Of a DNA stretch of 64,000 nt, positions 1 to 11,298 are shown one piece after another. Made by a program: the position numbers and the translations under genes. This stretch comes from Edaphochlamys debaryana (Eukaryota > Chlorophyta > Chlorophyceae > Chlamydomonadales): NCBI GenBank assembly GCA_016858145.1, contig JAEHOE010000005.1, positions 806,001-870,000 of the forward strand, given 5' to 3'. Under the pieces are notes generated by a model, which searched no databases, was not told where the DNA came from, and saw only the letters and a list, made by a program, of their open reading frames with translations. Position 1 is the first letter of the stretch. Every line of letters begins with the position of its first letter.

Positions 1-1
1 A

Positions 2-1855
2 CTGCGAACCGTCGTGAAGGCCAAGACCCTGGGGGTAACAGTCGCCAACACCGCCGCCCTGTGCAAGCCGGCCATCGCCCTGGATGGAGTCTACTCGGCT
101 CTAACCAAGCTGGTGTCCCTGAATCTTTCAGCCTTTGGGAGAGCGTCGACGGCCTCTGGCTACGCAATCTCCAAGGTCCTGTACCACCTGGAATTCGCTT
201 TCCCCCCCCCGCCCGAGCTGCAGCGACTCTGCAGCACGGTCGCAGCCATGGTGGACCGCAGCATGACGCCGGCGGCACACGCCAGTAACCCACACGCTCG
301 CCTACCGGGGATAGGCTACAAGGCGATGTGCGTCCCCCCGGAGGACGGAGGGCTCGGCCTCCTCCCGGTGGTAGAACACGTACGGGCCCGACAAGCGGTG
401 CTGGCGACACGCTGCGTGCTGGGCAGCTGCCCGAACCTCCTCCGCTTCAGGCCAGTGTGGCCGACGGTCGCAATGGAGCTCCTCCGACGAACGCACCCGG
501 CCGCACACCCGCTTTGCCTCTTCACCGCCCAGCGGGCAGGCCCCAACGCCGCCACCAAGGTGCTGGGGACCACGGCAAACAGCCCCTGCCCGACGCTGAA
601 CATGATAACGGGGGCACTCCTTCATCTCCCCCGGGTTGAGTTGATCAAGAGCCCCGCGGTGGGGCCGTGGGTACACAGCGCGCCAGTATGGGGAAATCCG
701 GCCCTCAGACCCGCAGCAGCGGGCCGTGGGGGGCTGGAAAGCATGTATGCGGACCTGATGGGTATCAATGAATTGAGGACTGTTGGCCAACTAGTAAGAG
801 CCTATAGGGCAGGGGCGGGAGCAAGGGCGGGGCTCAGTGGAGCCCAGGGGGGCAGGCTGCCACCGATGGCTAGGAGCGAGTGCTCAAGGAAGGTGAAAGA
901 GAACATCGTAGTTGGTCTGTGGGGACGAGGGGGGTATGAGTCTCTACCCGCAGCGCTACGCAATGGCCCTGCGCTCCTAGGGAGGATCGATAGCTTGATG
1001 GGCCATATTCCCGTACCGTGGGTGCAAGCAGCAACGGAGGTGGAAGAGAACCCGGACTTGGCCTGCCCAGAGGAGGAGGCATGGAAAGAACTCTTGGGAT
1101 GCATAGGTTGGCGGATCGGACAGACGCTTGTGTCAGCGGCTAGGCTGTCGGTGAGCTTGGCCACGGCCCTGCAGATGGAGCCCGCTTTTGAGTATGTGAA
1201 AGGCAAGCATTTGAATTTTGTGGCAGAGGCGCTGAGTGGTGGGGTAGGGGACGAGTCAGACCTGTTGGACCTACAAGCCACCTTGCGCAGGCTGTGGGCC
1301 CTGCGCTGGGAGAACGTGTGGAAGGAAGCTTTCTGGCGCTTGGCGCTCAACGGCTTTACTGGCTTTTCGGCACATGAAGGAACGGCCACGTGCCCATGTG
1401 AGATTGCGATGCACGGAGGGGACAGATTGCACCACTTTTGGAAATGCTACTTGGCTGAGGGCCTGGTTGATGAGATGTGCGCGTGTCTAGGGGGCGAGCA
1501 GGGCATGCCATGGACCTGGCCACTTCGCCGGTTCAATCTTTGGCTGGCTCGACCAACGGAGGGAGTTGACCAGAGAGTGTGGGATGTGGTGTGTCTTGCA
1601 GCCACGACAGCCATGGAGAAGGGACGCCGATATCTATACGCGACAAGGGAGAATGGGAATCGCCTCGGGGTGCTGAACCGTGGACGTGTGTTGGTGTCAG
1701 CTGAGTTTTGGGGAGCGCTTCACTCTTTTGCTGCGCTCAGGCCACCAAGTGGCTGGGAGACAATACCGGCGGACCACCCTTTCCTGCGAGTCTCAGGTGG
1801 CAGATTGACTGTGCAGGAGCCCCCAGGCGTCCTGGCCTTGATTGACGATGATTAA
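2..1855 (+). mobile_element. Non-LTR retrotransposon ORF, C-terminal part (post-RT region with zinc-binding motif), 5' end cut by window
   Basis: The reading frame is open from base 2 to a TAA at 1853-1855, about 617 codons, so the true start lies outside the window. No YxDD reverse-transcriptase core is present. The opening residues (AFGRASTASGYAISKVLYHLEF) resemble the region that follows the RT domain in plant and algal LINE-like polyproteins. Near the C terminus a Cys/His cluster (CPCEIAMHGGDRLHHFWKC, about residues 460-480) matches the zinc-binding domain (zf-RVT type) at the end of such proteins. Codon use has more A/T at third positions than the host genes in the window. The call is by recognition of the pattern; the RT core itself is not visible. 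The stretch after the stop to about 2607 is probably the element's 3' UTR. Confidence 0.65.
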
Positions 1856-2607
1856 AGGCACAGCGGAATTAGTGGAATAGTACTGAGGGGGGCTCTACGG
1901 GCCCGACCCTAGCAACGTGGTGTGACGACCGAAAGTCAGTCACGTTGCGTGGGTGTCGGTGTGCAGGTGGCACACCCAGTAGGTGGCGCTCTCGCTCAAC
2001 CCCTCCCCTTCTGGAGGCGGTTCCTGCTGTAACCATCGCATCCTGGGCGAGGGCAGCTTGCAGGCTGTATGGCCACGGCTGTGGGCTTTGAGTTGGGAGG
2101 GAACAGGAAAGCAACACAGCCCCCCCCCGGCCCTGCCCCGGCTTAACAATGGCTCTAGGCTGGGGCCAGCTGGTTAGTACAAGAATGGCCTTCGTTGATG
2201 TTGGCCATGACCAATGGGGGCTTCGGAGATGCCTTGTGTACACCCGGGCAATTGATATCTGGTGTGGTGTGCTGTTGCAACGGCCGCCGGCTGTGGAGTT
2301 GGGCTGAGGGTCCTGCCCACGATACAGCAGCAGATGGTGCACATGTTTCCTGCGGCAGAGGGGTAGTGTGGCCCGGCTTGTGGTGCATGGCTTGTGGAGC
2401 ATGTCTGTGCATGTGTTGTAACCCAACCGGCTTAGTACGGCCTTGTGGGGCTGGAAGAGCAAAGGCCTCTCAAGGTGGCACCACCGACCGCGGGCGGGCA
2501 TTGCATGACTTGAGTCTTGACCAGTATTGGGCTATTGGCAGGTATTGGAGCCATCATAGTATGCAAGTACGAAGGGATCATGTTCAGAATGGAGCGGTGT
2601 AAAAAAA
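1856..2607 (+). other. Probable 3' UTR and A-tail of the retrotransposon
   Basis: No convincing host gene is seen here. The segment follows the retrotransposon stop codon and ends at a TGTAA motif (2598-2602) that runs directly into seven A residues, as expected for a reverse-transcribed, polyadenylated 3' end. The exact 3' boundary and any target-site duplication cannot be fixed because the 5' end is outside the window. Confidence 0.4.
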
Positions 2608-2639
2608 CACCAGTCTGACTCGCAGAGTGTTGCCCCGGA

Positions 2640-4060
2640 CCAGCGGACCTGGCCCCTGGTCCCTGCCTGCCCTCAGGACAGCTGAAGAAACCAGCACCTG
2701 GCAGCACTTCCTTGCAATGCTCCCACGGGCTCTCTCCAGGATCTCTGAGCGGTAAGGGTACACCAGAAGCCTCAGTGTAATGCCGGGCCCGCAAGGATTG
2801 CTTAGCTCCGCTCGTGAGGAACATCCCGTGTGGCTCCTCCATACCGCCAGCTACTCGCTCTGGACCGCTGGAGGAGCTGCGACAGGCGGGGCGGTGCTTG
2901 GCTGTGCCACCTGACGACCTGAGCCCAGGCACCTTGGGCTGCCCCGCGAGGCTTGCGTGCTGATGGCCAGCCCCAGGCCAGACCTAGGCCAGCAGCAGTC
3001 CTCGCAACTCCCGTCCCGATCCGTCTCGCCCCCTTGCCATGTGAGGCCTCCACGGCGACTCGTACCGCAGGCCCGTGCACGCCCTCCTCACGTGGGCACC
3101 CCACGTGCCCCCAAGGCCGCCACCACTGCCGCCAGCAGCACCCGTCGTGGCCGCGGGCGCGGCCGAGCAGGGCCCCGGTGTTGTGCCGAGGGCTCTACTT
3201 AATCTGAAAACAGTAAACAGGCAGATGTCAGATCAGTGCAGCGGCACTACACCCGGGCAGCACCGCAGCTCCCCGCACAGCCCCCCTTGCACCAGTCCTG
3301 GAACGACCGAGACGGGGTCTCGGGGGACTTGAGAACAGGGACGTAGCAGGGGACTGTCAGTCAGGTCAGAGACGGGAGCTGGGGGACAGCTCTTGGGCTC
3401 TGGGGACAGCTCGGGGACAGCACGCCCTGGACGAGGCGGTGTTGAGAAACACCCGATTAACTTAAAGCCACGCGTTAAGCGTCTGCTCCGGCAACGACCC
3501 CTGGCCCCTGCCTTCCTGTGGCCAGCTGCAGGAGGCAGCAACTCCTTGCAATGCCTTCCAACGTCTCTCCCAAGGGGTTGATGATGGAGGAGGGCTGCCA
3601 CAGGCCGCAGCGCGCTTCCAGGCTCGCTAGGCTTCGCCCGCGACGAACACACGCGGCGCGGCCCCTCCGGTTCGCCCAATCCAAGTGTGTGAAGACGCCC
3701 TGTTACGTGGGGCGACGCTTGGGATGTGCCATTTGTACCCTGGCGCCTTTGGGGCGCCCCCAGAGGACTGTGCGCCACCCGACGGCCCCAGGCCAGCCCC
3801 CGTTCCCTGGCCACCCTCCCTTGGCCGTAGGGTTCTCCACGGCGACCCGCAGCGAAGGCCCGTGGACGCCCCATGCATCTTTGCAACCCTCGAGACCCCA
3901 GATGCAAGCAAAGCCGCCAGCCCCACACGGGTCGTGGTACCCGGGCGCCGCCAGGCAAGGGCCAGGCCACACCCTGCCCCCCGGTCCCCCGCCCAGGCCC
4001 GTGGGCGCCCAGGCCCCCCTGCTGGTGCCAGCACCAGTCCTGGACAACTGACCTCACGGG
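2640..4060. repeat. Two diverged copies of a GC-rich direct repeat
   Basis: Blocks near 2640-3200 and 3490-4060 share ordered stretches. One pair is a 'cccctggYccctgcct...cttgcaatgc' module (about 2651 and 3498). Another is a 'ctccacggcgac...cgcag...cccgtg.acgccc' module (about 3047 and 3836). The copies are interrupted and imperfect and no long conserved protein is encoded, so this looks like an old duplication or decayed mobile DNA. Open frames across it are GC-driven shadows. Confidence 0.4.
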
Positions 4061-4597
4061 CTCGCTTGCCCTGCTCCACGGCCGCCAAAGGTCCCGCCGC
4101 CACGTCCTCCTCGTCCCGGGCGCGAGGACGTTTGGGTGTTTAAATAGTCATCACCTCGGTGACCAAACGACCCAGCAACACCCGCGGAGCTAGGCCCTTT
4201 GTCTCCGAGGATAGACGCCTAGATGAGGAATCGTTTGGGCGCAGCCGGAAGCTGCGGCTCGCAAGGTGCGCGGCGGCCGTTCCCCGCCGTTCGCCGGTCT
4301 GCGCCGCGACGCAGGCCTCTGCGAAAACGCTAGTGGACAGAGACGAGTACACCGTTACGAGTGCAAGGCCCAGTTGGCGGTGGAGGTGCGGGAAGGCACC
4401 GCGTGTGATTGCCCAATGCAGGCCTCGAGGCGCAGTGCCCAGCTATTCACTCCGCTTGACTGCCGCCAAGCACTTACTCTTTACAGCTGCACATACTGCT
4501 AGACGCGACCCCGCGACATAGCCAGCAGAGCTTCAGCGAGTAGCGCTCGACTTCCGCGCCAGCGCACCGCCTTTCGCTTTGCCGCAGCTCCGCAGCC
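4061..4597 (+). other. Upstream/5' UTR region of inositol-phosphate synthase
   Basis: No gene is seen. The region leads into the ATG at 4598. It is less GC-rich than the flanks, with an AT-rich patch at 4138-4150, and probably contains the promoter and 5' leader. Confidence 0.35.
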
Positions 4598-6998
4598 ATG
4601 CTCGTCGATAGCTTTGAGGTCCAGTCGCCCAACGTGGCGTACTCGGACGAGCACATCACCAGCACCTACGAGTATGCGTCCACCAAGCTGGACCGCGCCC
4701 CTGATGGCAAGTGGGTCGTCAAGCCGACCAAGGCCACCTACCAGTTCCGCGTGGACCGCAAGGTTCCCAAGCTCGGGTAAGCAACGTGCTGAGGCCATTC
4801 CGAGGCCACGGGCAGGCCCGAAACTGGCAATCCTGAACCCTTTCCTTCCCGCGCAGAGTGATGCTGGTCGGCTGGGGCGGCAACAACGGCACCACGCTGA
4901 CCGCTGGTATCCTCGCCAACAAGCAGTGAGTTTGCAGGTGGTCCTTTCTGGGGGCGGGAAGTCGCCGATGACGATCGATTCTTACCTTTCTATGACCTCG
5001 CAGCGGCATCACCTGGATGACGAAGGACGGCCTTAAGAAGCCGAACTTCTACGGGTCGCTTACCCAGGCGGCGACCGTGCGTGTGGGCAACTACGAGGGC
5101 GAGGAGGTTTATGCTCCCTTCAAAGCGCTGCTGCCTATGGTGGAGCCCAACGACATCGTGCTGGGCGGTTGGGACATTAGCGGCATGAACATGGCGGAGG
5201 CCATGGAGCGCGCCAAGGTCCTGGACTGGACCCTTCAGGAGCAGGTGGCGCCCTACATGCGCGACATGCAGCCGCTGCCGGGTGAGCCTGACGCCGGGGG
5301 CGCTGCTGATACAGCGCACGGGAGGGGGGAGGCAGGGGGGCGCGGCAGGGGGGCGGAGGTACGCGGTCGGACTGCGTTGGCGCAGGGGTTGGGCATCCAG
5401 GGCGTGGGGAAGTAGGGGGTGCGTGGGGACGGCCGGGGAAGGCAGCACGGTTCGCCTTGACGCCCGTAACCAAACAGGAAGGAAAGCATCCAGCGAGTTG
5501 CGCTAGGGATGTGCTTGATGGCTGCTTGCGTTTGCACGCACTTCGCTTGATTGCTCCATAGGTTGAGTGAGGGGCCCTTGCACAAAGCACCTGTGGTGTG
5601 AGTCCACGTCCATCCCTCTCCAACTCCGGCGTTCGCACTGGCGCTTTGGCCAGGGGAAGCTTCTTTGGTTCTCCTCCCCGCCGTCTAGCAAACTTGGCCC
5701 ATCCCTGTCCAGGCCATGGGCCCCCCTACATGCCGCCTCCTCACCATTCTGCTTATCCCACCAGCCCGTCCGACCGCCAACCTGCACGCGCCCCTTGCCC
5801 TCACACCGCACGGCACCCCCCCACCTCCCTCCTTGCAAAGCCCCTCGCCACCCCCTTCTCACGAACCTATCATGGACACTGTGGCGGTATGTACCTTCTC
5901 CGGCAATCCCACTAACCATGCGACGCTCTCCCGCTTATCAGCTTCAAACACCCCTTCTCACCCACCACCCCTCCACCCCCTCTCACCCCACCCCCAGGCA
6001 TCTACGACCCCGACTTCGTGGCCGCCAACCAGGAGGAGCGCGCGGACAACCTGGTGAAGGGCACCAAGCGCGAGCAGATGGAGACCGTACGGCAGCAGAT
6101 CCGCGCCTTCAAGGAGGCGAACGGCGTGGACAGGATCGTGGTGCTGTGGACCGCCAACACGGAGCGGTTCGCGCAGGTCGCCGAGGGCCTGAACGACACG
6201 TCCGACAACCTCATGGCCGCGATCGACCGCAACGAGGCCGAGATCGCGCCCAGCACCCTGTACGCCGTCGCGTGCGTGCTCGAGGGCGTGCCCTTCGTCA
6301 ACGGCTCTCCCCAGAACACGTTCGTGCCGGGCATGATTGACCTGGCCGTCAAGCACAACGTGCTCATCGGCGGCGATGACTTCAAGTCGGGCCAGACCAA
6401 GCTCAAGTCGGTGCTGGTGGACTTCCTGGTCGGCGCCGGCATCAAGCCCACCTCGATCGTGTCGTACAACCACCTGGGCAACAACGACGGCCTCAACCTG
6501 TCGGCGCCCCAGACCTTCCGCTCCAAGGAGATCTCCAAGTCCAACGTCGTGGACGACATGGTCGCCTCCAACTCGATCCTGTACGCGCCCGGCGAGCACC
6601 CCGACCACTGCGTCGTCATCAAGTACGTGCCGTACGTCGGCGACTCGAAGCGTGCGATGGACGAGTACACGAGCGAGATCTTCATGGGCGGGCGCAACAC
6701 GCTCGTCATCCACAACACGTGCGAGGACTCGCTGCTGGCGGCGCCCATCATCCTGGATCTGGTGCTGCTCGCCGAGCTCATCACCCGCATCAACCTGAAG
6801 AAGGACGAGGAGCCCGCCTTCCACGGCCTGCACCCCATCGCCGTGCTGCTGTCGTACCTGACTAAGGCCCCGCTCGTGCCGTACGGCACCCCCGTGGTCA
6901 ACGCTCTTTCCAAGCAGCGCGCCATGCTGGAGAACATCCTGCGCGCCTGCGTGGGCCTCGCGCCAGACAGCCAGATGCTGCTCGAGTTCAAGGCGTAA
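4598..6998 (+). CDS. INO1: myo-Inositol-1-phosphate synthase (EC 5.5.1.4)
   Basis: Converts glucose-6-phosphate to myo-inositol-3-phosphate with NAD as an internal redox cofactor; it is the first step of inositol, phytate and phosphoinositide synthesis and is usually cytosolic. Four exons: 4598-4776, 4857-4925, 5004-5281 and 5998-6998. All junctions are GT-AG and in phase, giving 508 residues, the normal length for the family (about 510). Visible hallmarks are the N-terminal Rossmann motif GWGGNNG (residues 65-71), the [11 protein letters not shown] segment, [10 protein letters not shown] (around residue 300) and [10 protein letters not shown] (around residue 331), all near-identical to plant and fungal enzymes. 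The start is the first ATG, and the N terminus aligns with the plant type. Intron 3 (5282-5997) is long and pyrimidine-rich but has no gene. The neighbouring ARM gene is convergent. Confidence 0.97.
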
Positions 6999-7586
6999 TG
7001 ACGCTGACATGCGTTGTTTGCGCTAGATGTGGGCTCGGTGCATCTTCGGGGTGTTGGGGCGATGTGGGTCGGGGGCAGGAGCGGAGCGGGCGTGTGCGTG
7101 GGTGCATGAGGGGGCCGGGAACGCGGGGGCAAACGCAGGGGGAATGATGTTCTAGAGGCTGCCGGACGCATGCACATAGCTCGGACACGGGCGAGCGGCG
7201 TCGAGGAGAGGTGGCGGGGAGTGTGGGGGCGGCCGCAGCTTGAGTAGCCGTTTGTCGTTGCGGCGTCGCTGCGGCACTCCAAGCCGTGGGGAGCCTACCT
7301 CGGCTGGGAGGCCCCCGCCCCCTATTTAGCACGCGGAGTTGGCATGAGCGGCGGAGTGGCCCCATCGGGTTGTACACAGTTTTTGTTGCTGGTTGCTCTT
7401 TGTACCTGTCTGTATTCATCATACGGGCGGCGGAGGGGGGAGTTTGGAGCGTGGAGGCGACTTGATTGCCGTGCGGACTGCTTGTCTTACCTACGACGGA
7501 CCTAAGCTGTTGATCTCGCAGCAGCGCCCTGTGGCGCGAATGAGGGGTAGCGTGATGGCGAGGTGCGTTGCTGCGCCCACGCCTGC

Positions 7587-7591
7587 TGTAA
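7587..7591 (+). terminator. Candidate poly(A) signal TGTAA for INO1
   Basis: TGTAA about 590 nt after the INO1 stop. TGTAA is the usual chlorophyte polyadenylation signal; its assignment here rests on position only. Confidence 0.35.
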
Positions 7592-7650
7592 GCACCCCAT
7601 CGAGTGCTTCGTGCTGCTGATCTCTTTGCAGCGGCGCAAACTCTTAGTCG

Positions 7651-7655
7651 TTACA
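7651..7655 (-). terminator. Candidate poly(A) signal TGTAA for the ARM gene
   Basis: TTACA on +, which is TGTAA on -, about 580 nt after the stop of the armadillo gene. Assignment is by position. Confidence 0.3.
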
Positions 7656-8238
7656 TGCACAGTCATGTCAGCCAAGCGGCAGGCCGCGTATGGCGGCAAG
7701 CAGCCGCACAAGCAAAGTTAGCAGCGTGAGCTCAGCTGCAAGTTAAGGCGTGAACCTCAGCAGTCCAAGAAGGTGTGCCTGTCTGTGCGACAGGGCACCA
7801 GCGCTTGACAGCGCCACCGCTTCAGCCTGCAATAAGCAAGCCCCCGCCTGCGGATCACGTCCCGCCCAGGTCCCACCTCTCTTATTGATCGCGCTTAGTC
7901 TACCTACGCCGAGGTATGATTCGCAAGACACCCTAGAATCCTGCTTATGCTTCCCCATGCAAGCGCACGCACAGCAATCTGCTTCCCGTTGTGTCCGTAC
8001 TCACTCTCTACCGTGGTGTCTCCGCTGCCCTGGATGTCTCCTACCTTATTCCAGCCCCTTCTCGCCCACACCCCCAGCCAGCCTCGCCGCTCAAACCTCA
8101 GCAAGGCAGACCTGCTGACCTCGTCCCGGGCTTAGGCCGGGAAACCGACTGCTCCCAAGCCACCGCCCCGGATGGCCCACGGACAGCAGCACGCCCACCG
8201 CTGCACCGCCGGCTCACAGCTGCGCCACCGCCACGGCC

Positions 8239-10643
8239 TCACAGCTTGACGCCCATCTCCTGCGCCACCGCCGCCAGCTTGTCCTCCGTCTCGGGCATCT
8301 TGAGCAGCTCCGTGAGGACCATGCGGCCGCGGACCTGGGGGGAGAAGGGCGGGAGCAGATGGAGACGGGTATGGGTCAGGGCAGTCAGGCATCGTACGAT
8401 GGCCGACGAGACACAACGGAGCTGAGCCAAGCCCCCGTCCTGGTATACAGGCGTGCCGGGGAGCCTTGACCAACGCCCCGGTGGCAAGCCAACACAGCAG
8501 CGCAGCACTGCGCGGGCTCCCCAGCCAGTGACGGACCCAGATGCCCTCCCCCGCGGCCCCACCTGGCACATGTCCGTGTCCGGCAGGCCCTTGGTCGTGA
8601 TGATGCGCACCAGCGGCACCAGGATGCCGCCCTCCAGCGCGCGGCTCTTGGCCTTGGCGTCCAGCAGCGCCAGGTTGTGCAGCGCGCCCAGGGCGTGCTC
8701 CATCACCTGCCGGGGGGGGGGGCGGCGGGTGGGTGGGTGGGTGGGTGGGCGCGGTGGCAAGGGCAGTGGGAAGGGCGGTGCAGAGGGGCGGGCGGGAGTG
8801 GGGGCGCGCAGGCGCTCGTCGCCCGCCTACCCACAGCCCTCGGACTGGGAAGCCGAGTGCGCAGACCTCCGGTGCTCCCGCTCCCTCCGAGCCTCCATAC
8901 TGCCCTGCACAGCAAGCCCGGGCTTGGGGCCCCTGCCACGCCCCAAGCCCCCACGCCACCCCTGCCTCAGCCCCCCCCGCCCCTCGCCCCGAGACCCCAC
9001 ACCCTCCACACCCTCCCACTCTCCCGCCCGCTCGCCCGCCCGCACCGGCTCGCTGACGGGGGCCACCTTGAGCAGCTCCACCAGCGCCTCCACGCCCCCG
9101 TCCTCGCGAATGGCGCGGCGGTTGGTCTGGTCGGCCGCCAGGTTCATGAGCAGCGTCACGGCGCGGTCCAGGTTGGGCTTCGACATGTCGGCGGAGCGGA
9201 TGAAGCTGGGGGCGGTAGAGGGTGCGGTGGGTGGAGGGGGTGCCGTGGTTTGAGAGGGTGGGGCGCGGTGAATGGTGGGAAAGGGTGGGTGCGGAGCAGG
9301 GATCAGGGCGGGGCGGGCGTGTGTGTGGCAAAGGACCGCTGGGGCGTGTGAAGGGCTGCTCGCATGAGCCTGGGAGTCTGAGGCGCGGTGACCGCTGGGG
9401 CGTGTGTGTTGCGGTGTGCGCGAGTATGCCAGCTGGCGGAGAGGGTAGCGGATGAGCACATATGTTACTGCATGCCTTGCGAGTAGTCAGTCAGGCGGGA
9501 AGACCCCAGACGTCCGGCCCGTTTGCTGGCGGTACCCGCCATAGCAGCCTGCTCTCCGCTGGACTCCCGCTTCTGCCTACCGGATCAGCGGAGCGCCAGC
9601 GCCCGCCAGGCAGACCTTTTGCCGCCCCTCGGGGTTGAGCGCCATAATGGAGAGCGCCTGCAGGAATGGCCGGGCCGCGGGGAGTTAAAAGCTTGGCCAC
9701 GGGATTACAGGCATGGTGCACCGCAACCTGTGTATAGGACTGGCTGGCACAGTAGACGTGGCGCACACTGCTACCTCACCTCCATCCAACCACGGTACGG
9801 TACGGCAGGCCCCCAAGAGCCCTGAGCTCAAGGCCCCGGGCCAAACCCCTACGCAGTCCCGCCGTGCGCTCCCGCGCCCCTGCCCCTGCCCCTCCCGGCC
9901 CCTGACCCTCCTTGGCCCTGACCCACAGCCCCATAGCCCACGCAGCCGCACCTGCATCACGCTGCCCGCCAGTGCCGTGGCTGCGTTGTCCTTGAGGATA
10001 GCGATGAGCTCCTGCATGATGGCGCTGTTGGCTATCTCCACGGGGTACACGCGCGCGATCTTCTTGACGCGCTCGCACGCGCCCATGGCCAGCATGGAGC
10101 CTTTCATCTGCAGTACGAAGGTGCAGGTGTACGGCAGGCGGTTGGGATGGGGTATGATTGATGAGGGGCCCTCCCTTGAAGCACTGGTCCTCTGCTGCAA
10201 GACCGGACTAGGCCGTCCGTCCGCCCGCTGCCAACCTCTGACCCCCAAAGCGGGGCAAGCTTTGCCATATCTAGCTCAACTTCCCAAGATGGGATCGTTC
10301 ATGCAGGCTGGAAGTCAGTCGTGGCAGGCGGCCAAGTCCCCTAAACCGCCCACCGGAACAAGCTCACCTTGAGACAGCCCACAATCTCCGTCACCACCCG
10401 CTCATCGGGCCTCTCCGCTTTTAGCAGCTCTGACGACGTGTCTGATTGCACCACCACGCTGGTGTGGTTGGCATCGTCCTTCTTTGGCGGAGGCGGGGCC
10501 GCTGCAATAGGGTGGATCCCTGAACCGCTAGCTTTTGGCACTTTTGGCAGGGTGCCCGTCCCTGAAAAACCCGTCACCGAAGAGCGGGTCCCCTTGTTCG
10601 TCACGGGCGCCTTGGGGCTGCCGCTCTCCGCCCCCTCCTCCAT
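8239..10643 (-). CDS. Armadillo (ARM)-repeat protein
   Basis: Six exons on the minus strand, transcript order 10643-10368, 10107-9952, 9657-9581, 9205-9046, 8706-8563 and 8334-8239. All splices are GT-AG and in phase, giving 302 residues. The first about 75 residues are Ser/Pro/Lys-rich and probably disordered. From about residue 80 to the end the protein is alpha-helical with ARM/importin-type repeats, for example AALAGSVMQALSIMALNPEGR-like and RAVTLLMNLAADQTNRRAI-like segments and an EHALGALHNLALLD segment. Repeats of this kind bind protein partners; no catalytic domain is seen. The short 77-nt exon 3 was confirmed because only its donor at 9580 puts the next exon in the ARM frame. The specific subfamily is not recognised. 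It shares a head-to-head upstream region with THO6. Confidence 0.8.
8711..8752. repeat. Poly-G/(GGGT)n tract in ARM gene intron 4
   Basis: A run of ten or more G followed by at least four GGGT units on the + strand, immediately upstream (in transcript direction) of exon 5. This is a potential G-quadruplex on the non-coding strand. Confidence 0.7.
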
Positions 10644-11298
10644 GCTAGTGTGCTACTTCTGTAGCAGCCAAGCTCGGGGCAGGAGTGTGCGGCCAGGTAC
10701 AGGTGTCCGAACGCGCTCTCCGGGCGGCAGGGGCCTGCGTGCACGCACACACACGCCCGACGGGTGACGCGGCGAGTTGGTGAACCCTGCCCAGCTCCTC
10801 GCCTTAGCAACTCCAGCCCGTCGCTGTTTCACTAGGGCGCCGGCTTAGAGCCCGCCTCGCCCCGCCCGCAGGGTTCGCCCATGCGCATCCACTTGCCCGT
10901 CGCACCACGCCGAACTTGAACAACCTTAAGGATACTGAGATATCGCTAGCAGGCTGTGGTTTAGGGGGCGGACAGCGCTGCCGCGAGAACTGTGAAGTGA
11001 CTTAAGCGCCGCGCAGCACACAAACAGCTGTGGGAGTCTTCAGTATGCTACTGTGTGTACAAAGGTGTGTATGTCTGCGTCGAGCTGGGCATCGAGACTT
11101 TGAAGGCGCGCGGCCGCATGGCGAAACATCCCCATTTTTTTCGCTGCAAAGCCCCTGCACGCACTGCTCATGCTTGCGGACTCGCGCACCACAATTGCTT
11201 GCACTGCATAGCCATACGTGCCATGGCTTGATAACGGCGTGCGCACGAAGAACAATTCTCTGCGAACACGACAGCGGACGCTCTGATCACCGTTCAGC
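10644..11298. other. Divergent promoter region between the ARM gene and THO6
   Basis: 655 bp between the ATG of the ARM gene (-) and the proposed ATG of THO6 (+). Local GC falls and no ORF looks coding. Probably holds both promoters and 5' UTRs. Confidence 0.4.

Larger units (their letters stand above)
6999..8238. other. Convergent intergenic region (3' UTRs of INO1 and the ARM gene)
   Basis: About 1.2 kb between two tail-to-tail genes. A TGTAA at 7587-7591 (+) and a TTACA at 7651-7655 (TGTAA on -) lie back to back near the middle and are the best candidate poly(A) signals for the two genes. No further gene is supported. Confidence 0.45.

Noticed and set aside
5958..7282. Long minus-strand ORFs (350 and 426 codons) opposite INO1
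   Set aside because: They mirror the INO1 coding exon; high GC leaves the antisense frames open. No family resemblance and the sense frame is fully conserved.
8132..9331. 399-codon minus-strand ORF over the ARM gene
   Set aside because: It is one frame off the ARM-repeat frame and reads through introns; the spliced model gives conserved ARM repeats.
9617..9620. Donor at AAG|GTCTGC as the end of ARM exon 3
   Set aside because: It would place the next exon out of the ARM frame; the donor at 9580 restores it exactly.
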